Source of the DNA: Actinernus sp. WN-2022
Taxonomy: Eukaryota > Cnidaria > Anthozoa > Actiniaria > Actinernidae
Assembly: GCA_030867875.1 (NCBI GenBank)
Contig: JAOWCC010000320.1
Span: forward strand, 25,497 to 89,496
Reading direction: 5' to 3'
DNA: 64,000 bases
In this document: positions 46,901 through 55,900 of the stretch, in pieces
How positions within the stretch are numbered: position 1 is the stretch's first letter
Layout: every line of letters starts with the position of its first letter
The notes under the pieces: model-generated
The model's input: the letters and a program-made list of their open reading frames with translations, nothing else
What the model was told of the DNA's origin: nothing
The model's database searches: none
Position numbers and translations under genes: made by a program

Positions 46901-49900
46901 CAAGTGCTAACAAGAATAAAAGTTTAGTCGAAGATTGTTAGCGGGCCTCCTGTCTTAAAGAATGTTTACTTCGAAGCAGTTGGCTGCAATAAATGCTTCA
47001 TTTATTATAAACTTTGAATTGTGAATAAAATAATTGTGCGGATGAATTATTGTGGTCTTGTCCTTTATTATTATGAATGACAGTTAAAATAATTCAAGTA
47101 TAGACGTTTTTGCGTGTCTTTCATTAGAAACGTGGCTTTAGAAACGTGCATGGCTTCAAAACTCACTTCAAATCTCACTTCAAAACTTCACATTCCCATA
47201 AAGTTTTAGCGATTTTGACAGGCCTGTCAAAAATCAAGACTAACACGCCTGACTAATTGCACGTGGGAATTCAGACTCCGAGAAGTTGAGATTTTAATTT
47301 CGAAAACATGCCTTAGCACTGCAAACATTTGCAATGATTTTAACCAAAACCTCTAACAAACACAAGGATTGGAACTACATGTACAGAAGCAAAAGTTTAT
47401 TTGGTGTTTTGCTTTGCGCTTTAAGCGGGTCCTGCATCGCTGTTCGGGGAACTAATTAATATAAGCGAACAGCCGTTGTTTTGTGATTTATATTTTGTTT
47501 CGCTAGTTCAAGATTACATATTTTATGCTAGTTCTAGATTATTTGGTGTAGATTTTCAGTAACGTTATCAGAAGAAATGTAAGGACGCATTACAAGCAAG
47601 CTGTGAAGCAGGATGGATAGAAGTGCCTTCCCCAACAAACAAACTGCAGTGTTGAATAAAAGATCGAGAATACACTTTTGCCGAATTTTGGACGCTGTCT
47701 CAACAACTGTCTCAATAAGTTTTAATTTTCGGAAGCGCTTGTGTCTTAGTCAACTGTAATACACGAACAGTGGTGCCGGGGACTCAATAAAGAACAAAAC
47801 TCAAGCGCCCGAGTGTTTGAGAAAAGATTGCACTTGATTTCCAATATAAGATGTGAAATTTCATATTCAAAAAAGCAATATTCCATTGCTGTATAAAGTG
47901 AAATTTCACTAATTACAAATGTAGACCTTAACGGACGTTAATATTTATTTGGTGAATGACTGGCACTATATGAAGCTGTATTCTCACAAGATAATATACA
48001 AAGTTATGGTTAAGCAACGTGGAATTAGAATTGCTTTGCTTTCTGTCCAACTTACCATGTTTCATACACTTCTTATTCTTACACATGTAAAGGTAGAAAG
48101 AAAAATATTTTACCACAACTTTTGCTTGCGGCCCTTTGCTCACGATCAGCTTGTGATCGCAAACAAATCGCGAGCAAGGTGCGAGCAGATCGCACTTTGT
48201 GATCGCGATCTGCTCGCAATCAAATTTACACATGTTTCTTGGCGGTACTGTACATAAACATTCTCTTTTGGAGGAAATAGTTATTTTTCCTTAAAACTTT
48301 AAACTTTGACATTATGTAAATGTGGTGTATGCAAGACTGCAAAATCCCATACTCCATACTCTATATCTTTTTGGAATTTCATCCTATACTATTTGAGATG
48401 ACAGTGGTTATTTTCGTGTTAGAGATCCTAGTTTACTGATCTCATTGAGACGACAGTGGTTCTTTCCACGTTAGAGATCCCAGTTTGGTGATCTAAAAAA
48501 TCAGCATGTGTGAACAAGGTGTATTGAGCCATGTCCGTCATTCCTGCTATAACAAGTGTTCAACTCAATGGAATATATAGATTTGCTTAAACCCAAAATG
48601 TTTTTAACATCCTGGTGCCAATGGTTTCCTTGAAGTGTTTCTTTATGGTGTATACCACCTATAGCCAGTACAAAATATATTTCTTACCTTTCCAACTATG
48701 CTATCATTAAACAAGCATTTCTTCTTTGATGATACAACAGGCACTTCTTTTTCAGGCTCAGATTCATCCACACTAAAAAGCAAAAGAAAATTTAAATATA
48801 CGAGAACTACTCTCAGGCTGATGTTAATCTTATGTCAAGTCAAATCTAGTAAGCGTTCTTACTAAGGAGAGTCCATGTCTTTGTTTTAACCAAATTATAT
48901 ACATCAGCAAATATCACCAAGTAGCTCAATAAACAGCAGCACTTACAAATGCAAGAACCATTCAAAATTGTAGCACCTTGCCTTTCTATATATATTGCCA
49001 AAAAGGTTGTCCTTGACAAATATACTAATATAAGTATAATATACTGTAAGTACCTTTTTGTGGAATAATGCTAATATCAATACTTACAATTATGGGATGT
49101 TGTCCAAAATATATTTTCTGATTGGCCTGACCACCCAAGACATCTGAAAATGTGTTTTAACTGGAATGATATGATAAGAATTATATCTGAAATATATTTG
49201 TCGATTTTAGGATGGTAATGAAGAAATATATATTTGAAATATAGTTCCCGATATGCTATCCTGGTCAAATCATATTTTTCATTTGTCTTGGGGGTCAGGC
49301 CAATCAGAAAATATATTTTGGACAACATCCCATAATTGTAAGTATTGATATTAGCATTATTCCATGAAAAGGTACTTACAGTATATACTTATATTAGTAT
49401 GTTTGTCAAGAGCAACTTTTTTGGCATTGAGGGAGGGTAGTAAGGGGAGGGAGGGAGGATAGTAAGGGGAGGGAGGGAGGGCAGTAAGGGGAGGGAGGGC
49501 AGTAAGGGGAGGGAGGGAGGGCAGTAAGGGGAGGGAGGGCAGTATATTGCGAACTTCCTTTATATATTGTCGCTATTAATCATGACATCTTTATTATTTA
49601 TTTTATTGTCTTGTCAAGCTAGCTGTATTGTAGTGTTCTGTACTTCTGTACAGTAACTGTTACCATAAGTCATTGCAATAACATTCCTACTCATATGAAA
49701 TCGGCTCTATTCATGTGGTATGCACTAGAACATTGGTAGTTTATTATGCAAGTTGGGTGAGATTAGTCCACTAAAAATGACTAAGTTCTTTCATGATTGT
49801 ACTTGACTGAACCTACAATGTATGTATCTGGTATACAGTTACACAATAGATACAATCACTCTTACTGAATCCTTATACAATAAGACTGTCCCTCAATTAT

Positions 49901-52900
49901 TTTTGAAGCAACTCTCCACTTCCCAATAAGTCTGTACATGTAATGCTGTTATAATCTTGTTTATGCAAATGCTATGCCAATATTATTATCTGACATTTTC
50001 CGGTGGGAAGAACTCTGTGAAAAACTCATTTAGTTACAGACAAGCTAACAGAGAATGAGATGCAGCTGACACATAATGTGAGAGCTTGTCACATGAACCT
50101 GCATTAGTGTACCATTACTAAGTCGTATAACACTTGATATTGTTTGCTGTCATCGGGGTTGTCAGTAGAAGCTGGAAACTGGTGGATTTCTGCCAGCTCT
50201 CAGGTTAAAAGTAGCTACCTGTTTTGCCCAAATTTATCAGGCTTCATTTATGGCATTTGAACCTATTCTTATAACTGCCTGTAAAACACTATGCAGCCTC
50301 ATTTAATTTCTACTGACAACCCTGTGTCTTACTCAAAAAGATTATTCAGAGATCTTTGTCAAAATATTATACTAGTGGACAACGTACCATGCATTCTGAG
50401 TCTGTTGACTCAGCCTTCGCTTCTTTCTCTTTTTACCATTCTAAAAAATAAGACAATTAAATCAAACATCAATCAACAACATGTACTAATACCTGGACAA
50501 AGAAATCCCTAGATTGCAATGATTATAACATTTGCTAAGGCTAAAAACAATATAATAACCAATATTAAAAAGTAATAAAATTAATGTAGAAAATTCATGT
50601 GCACCATCCAGATAGAAGTAGTAAGATGTACACTTGATTTAAAGAAAGCAAATACAAAACCATGACTGAGACTGATACAGTACTTCTTATTTCTGCACAG
50701 ACAACATTGCCATACTGTCAACAGTGTAGGATGTGCTCAAGAGGACAATATGCCTACTCCTATCAATGAAAGTGGAACCTTTAGTGGAATACCATCACTG
50801 CCCAACAAATATAATTATACATTTACTATAAACATGGTTACTTCATTTCAAATGCATGTTTTTTTTTATATTCTGCACTTAATAGTGAAATGTGATTTTT
50901 GTTTGTATTTGTTTTAAAGAAAAACACTTTTTGTCAGCTAACAGTTAAATATTGGCATACATTTGAAATGCTTCTTGTTCTGTCATTCAATTCTCACAAT
51001 TTCCTGTATTCAAACCTCTCAGACCAGAGTGTCTACAGTATATTAAAATACAACTTGTCTACACAACTTTACCTAAATTGCCTACAATCTACAGACACAG
51101 TAGCTGCATATATAGAAGTACTTGCCAGATTTTTCAACTAAAAGCTGAATAAGGCATACTGGTACTAACTGCTGTGCAAGCACTGTCATTGTTCTTAAAG
51201 CAGAAAGATGGCAGAGGTTCTGTACAAATGGCACGTAATGAGTACTTATGACTCACTCCATAAAAAAAATGAGTCCCAGACCAAAAAGAATAAATCATAA
51301 AACCATAAACAATGAGTCACTAAACAAGAAACAAATAAGAGTTTATCAGAATGTTAGCACTTAATTATTGTTGGTGTCTATAATAGTGTCATTACATTTG
51401 TACATGTAGCTACATGTACATGGTAAGTTTGGTAGGTCTTACTATCACTTTGCAATATGAAACAATTGTTGCCCTGGTAGATGTGCTAAAAATCCCTTGA
51501 AAAATTAGCGAAGTCATTTTAATCTAGCTACATGTACATTGAATTTGGGAGTTGTCCTTGGGGACACAAATGTCAAATTACCGTAAACACCCATAGATAA
51601 GCCGCACCTTTTCACCCAAAATTTTCGTTCAAAATCGGGGGTGCTGCTTATCTACGGGAACACCTAGAAAGGAGACCCAACATTAACATATATTTACATA
51701 TCATGAACCTGTATGAAGCTTTTATTATGTGACGGTGCATATATTACAATCAGGTTCAAATCGCATTCGATCGTGTAATATAGCAATTTAAGCGTAATCA
51801 TTGAAAAAAAAAACATGCAGTTTGAAAGAATTAAAGCAAAAACTCTTATAAGACCTAATATATTAGAATTTCGTGAATATTTAAACGTGATTAAGCTTAT
51901 TTACCTTCCAAAACATGCTGATTCGCAGCGCTTGTCAAAGCAGGCATCTAAACAACCAGACATTCTTCGCAATTTTACACGTGGGAGATTGGCACTATTT
52001 AATGAAAATCCAAGATGGCAGATCTCAGACCTACTCGTGCAAGTATAGTTTCGCCAGAAAACCTTTCTTGCTCTAGCGATTAAAGGAAAGCAGCTCCTTG
52101 GAATTGTTGTTAGTTAATGGGAGAATAAAAGCGGAAGAATTCTGGAGTGATTTAAAGACTGCAGGTTAAAATATACACAAGAAATGACAAGGCAAGTTGA
52201 ACCATATTCGATCGAATTAAAGTTGTGATTATGTATTTATGATAGTCTGATGAAGTTTTGCTTCAAGTACGAGCGTTTATGAACTCCAACTTTTTTTTGG
52301 AAGAAGTTTTGCATCATGTACAAGCGTTTATGAACTCGGACAAAACATTTTTTTTTTACTAAATTCAAGCTTCAAAACTTGGGGTGCGGCTTATCTACAG
52401 GTGTGGCTTATACACGGGTGTTTACGGTAAATGAATTTAGTCTTTTTCATTCTTATGCTAAATAGTGCAGAATGGAGCTGTAACAAAATCACTGAGAATG
52501 GCTATCTTTTAATTGCATACCAATACAGCTATAATATATGGTTCAATCATGTAAATTATAGTACAGATAAGGCTCTGACACACTTACTATTCCAAAAACC
52601 AAACTCAGGGCTCAGAAAAAAAACAATTATTGAGTTTTACTCACCCGAGGCAATTTCGAACTAATCTAAATTTTGGTCACCATTTTAACAAACTTCTAGC
52701 AAACTTGCCTGTCAGGCAAGTGACTGACAAAAAGTACTTGCCCAACATGAAAATCTACTTGTCCCAGATTATTTGGCACAATATTTTTTTAAGCCCTGGA
52801 AGCTATTAAATTTCTACAGATGTTGAACTAAAAAGTAACACTGGTGTAACATTAATTTTAATCTTCTGATCACTTTTTTCTGTTAAAAAAGAAATCATGT

Positions 52901-55900
52901 TAACCAGGTGAGAAAATAATTATTTTAGTTTGAAGAGACAAGAATTATTGTTATCAATATCTCTAAACATACATCAAGGTATAATTATGACCTGTAATAG
53001 TTAACATGTAATAATAATGTAATAGTATCACATGTACATAAAATGCTAGGCATCTATCGTCATTCTATTCTCTTTCAGGTCATATTTTATTAGGTTAGTG
53101 ATTATTAAAATAAAATATTTAAAAACATATGTGCAGTATACATCAGTTAAAACAGAGTTTTATTTTATCATAATTTCCTGTTTACTTTATCAAGCCAATC
53201 AAAGGTAGGATTTATACTGTCAACAAAAGTATATCAAAATATGTTCTTTAAATTTGTAAAACAGTTTGGGCTTTTCTCTTCTATATGTGCAACAGGATAA
53301 TAATTGTTTCTTAATATACATTTACACAGAGTACAAAACTAAATGCTTTATGGATGGTCACACCCACTTCTTCACAATAATTTAAGATGTAAATATGGCA
53401 GTAATTTGTATTACAGAAACAGTGGCTATGTTGTAGGTTGTTTTTCATTTCAGGTTGTTTTTAAAACAACCTAGGTCATTTTAAAACAACCTAGGTTGTT
53501 TCTCAATGATTCTAAAAAAAAAAGGGGGTTTAGTTTTTTTTGGGGGGAATTTAAAAAGAAAAAAAAAATCACCCTCCCCTACAAAATATTTTTTTGACAA
53601 CCCACCCCTCCCCTTTACTTCCTTCCCCTCCCTTCCCACTGCCCTTCAATTTTCTCCTTGTCCCCCCTGACACACCTTACTGTACTGTACCACTTACCTT
53701 GACGGTCACCCATCCACTTACTAACCTTGCCCGGTCGGGCTTAACTTGGCCGAATCACGAGGAATGCCTGGTAGATATTAATCCAGTGGATTATCGCACT
53801 GCGCCACGAAAGCGCTTGTTGATTTGAACGCATCATTTATTCTCCAAGTGACTAATCTCCAACCCAGTCCCTCTCGTTATGTGCGCATGCGTACTACTAA
53901 CAAAATCGGACTTTGAAACATCTTTCGAAAACATTGTATGGACGACATTTAATAAACCGGGACGAAACTGTAACACAGATGAATTTTGTGTTGCGTTGTT
54001 TTATGAAAGCTGCAGCAACTCAAGTAAGGAAGCTAAATCCAGAAAAAATACTTTGTTTCTTGACTTTATTACGGCTCCACTCGTACTTCGAATCAAACTG
54101 TGTCAACCGAACCGGCGCTTAATTTCTCAGTGTAAGCATATTAATAATTCATTTTGTCGAATTTTCATACAAACCTAACCCCAAAATTTGAAAAAACCCT
54201 AACCATTTTAAATCCCAAATCATTAATAGAACGAGTCTAAATACACCTGAACTTAATGGAGTTATTTAGCGGTGTTTTCAAGTGCACTTTTGCTTTAACA
54301 ATTTCAGGACATGCTTACACTGAGAAACCCCCACCGAACCGATTTAGAGTAGTCACTGACCTAAAATAAAGACAAAAGAAAGCGCATCACCTCTCACTTT
54401 GGGTATTTTAAGAGCTACAATCAATAATTTTGGGTGTTTAGGTTTAAGTCACTAAATAACAGACAAATGTAATGCTTAATCCAACGTTTAAAAGACTCTA
54501 AAAATGTCGAAATGATCTAGCTAATTTTTAAAAATAAAAATGACCTAGGTTGTTTCAAAATAACCTAGGTTGTTTCAAAAAATTAATGACCAAAAATGAG
54601 AAACAACCTAGGTTGTTTAAAAAATGACCTAGGTTGTTTTAAAATAACCTAGGTTGTTTCAAAAATGATCAGAAATGAGAAACAACCTAGGTTGTTTAAA
54701 AATGACCTAGGTTGTTTTAAAAACAACCTGAATTGAGAAACAACCTACAACAGCTACACTGCCGTCCTTCTGACATGACAAATTAACTAACTAAGTACAA
54801 ATCTGAATATATACATGACGGTAGCAAAATATGGAATATATTTAAATGTGTCCATCTTGCACATTGTATCAAACGGGGTATTTACTATTACCTGTACCAC
54901 TGGCGTTCCAAAGTTCTCCGGGTCTGTGAGCGGTAGATGGTCTAAAGTCTGTGAAACCAACAGCAAAGCACCCACATAAGTACCTTAATGCACAAACTGG
55001 GAACTGCAGTATAACCTGGTTAGTTTCACTTTAAATTACCATTGTATGTTTCAACATACTGGCAAAGATAGATGTACAGTATGTAATGATGATCAGAGGC
55101 ATGAAACATAGTTGAAACACTTACTTCACTTTCATTGAAATGCCTTTCCCCCTTCAAACACAGAGATGTTCTGCGAAGTGTTCTTTCATCCCCATCATCA
55201 AACACTATTCAGGAGTAAACACAAGTGTAATTGGAAACTTATTAAACAGAACAAAAAAACATCACACCTCACTAGATATTAGCTTAACACCAAGACTGCT
55301 ACATTTATGTAGGAAATTCAAAAAGCTTAACATATTCTTACCAACTGTATAAATACTAGCATCTGTAAGCTTTGTAATAACTCCATCCATTAATTGCCCT
55401 TCAATATTCTTTGCTTCTACGACTGAGCCCACCTGACCAAGAACAGCAAAGAGTAGGAACTTAGCTTTACTTAGTCACTGGAAGGTTAAAAAAATAGGAT
55501 TTTATCACTACAATTTTCCTTACCTTCAAAGACCCTTTCACGCCATCATCATTTATTGTAGCTGTTGTATTATTCTTGTACTGAATCTGTAGAAGTTAGA
55601 GGTAAATCGGCTTTAAAGATGGGAAGAAATTCGTGGAGTGAATCGTTTTATGTGATGAAATGAGGATGAAATCTACAACACCCCGAGTGTTAGCTCCCAC
55701 GTTGTAAATACAAACCTTGCATTTCACCAGTTTCTTGACTGTTTTGATACTAGCTTCGCAGAACGCTCCGCGGTATTTAGCACTAACTTCTGTCCCTACA
55801 GCTAAGAAGGGTGGCTCTTCTGATCCCTGGGCCTGAAAAGTACAGAAAGATGGAAACCCACTTGTTGAAAAATCGTGAAGTCAAAAAAAGGCCAAGAACG

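Larger units (their letters stand above)
46063..48523. mobile_element. 2.46-kb TIR element with subterminal tandem repeats
   Basis: TACACCTTATTCACACATGC at 46063 and its near complement ending at 48523. The left subterminal zone has seven full 49-bp tandem units plus a partial one (46093-46456); the right zone has two diverged inverted units (about 48395-48500). Inside these lie clusters of gcgatctgctcg/gatcgcgatc motifs at 46480-46620 and inverted at about 48135-48225. No transposase frame. It fills the ARID4 intron between exons 8 and 9. Confidence 0.85.
42463..50440 (-). other. ARID4: ARID4 exons 7-11: RBB1NT/PWWP-like region
   Basis: Exons 50440-50388 (basic KKRKKRR), 48772-48688, 45913-45860, 45069-44987 and 42557-42463. 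The peptide [10 protein letters not shown] + [18 protein letters not shown] + [20 protein letters not shown] + [20 protein letters not shown] follows the vertebrate ARID4 RBB1NT block, including W-[FY]-PAL and the QC-L-[AV]-RSF-x-D motif. The exons are small (53-95 bp) in large transposon-filled introns. Phases 2, 0, 0, 2, 1 are consistent. Confidence 0.92.

Noticed and set aside
47600..47800. Possible LTR and primer-binding site (gtggtgccggggac)
   Set aside because: No second LTR, polypurine tract or gag/pol frames; the segment lies inside the 46063-48523 TIR element.
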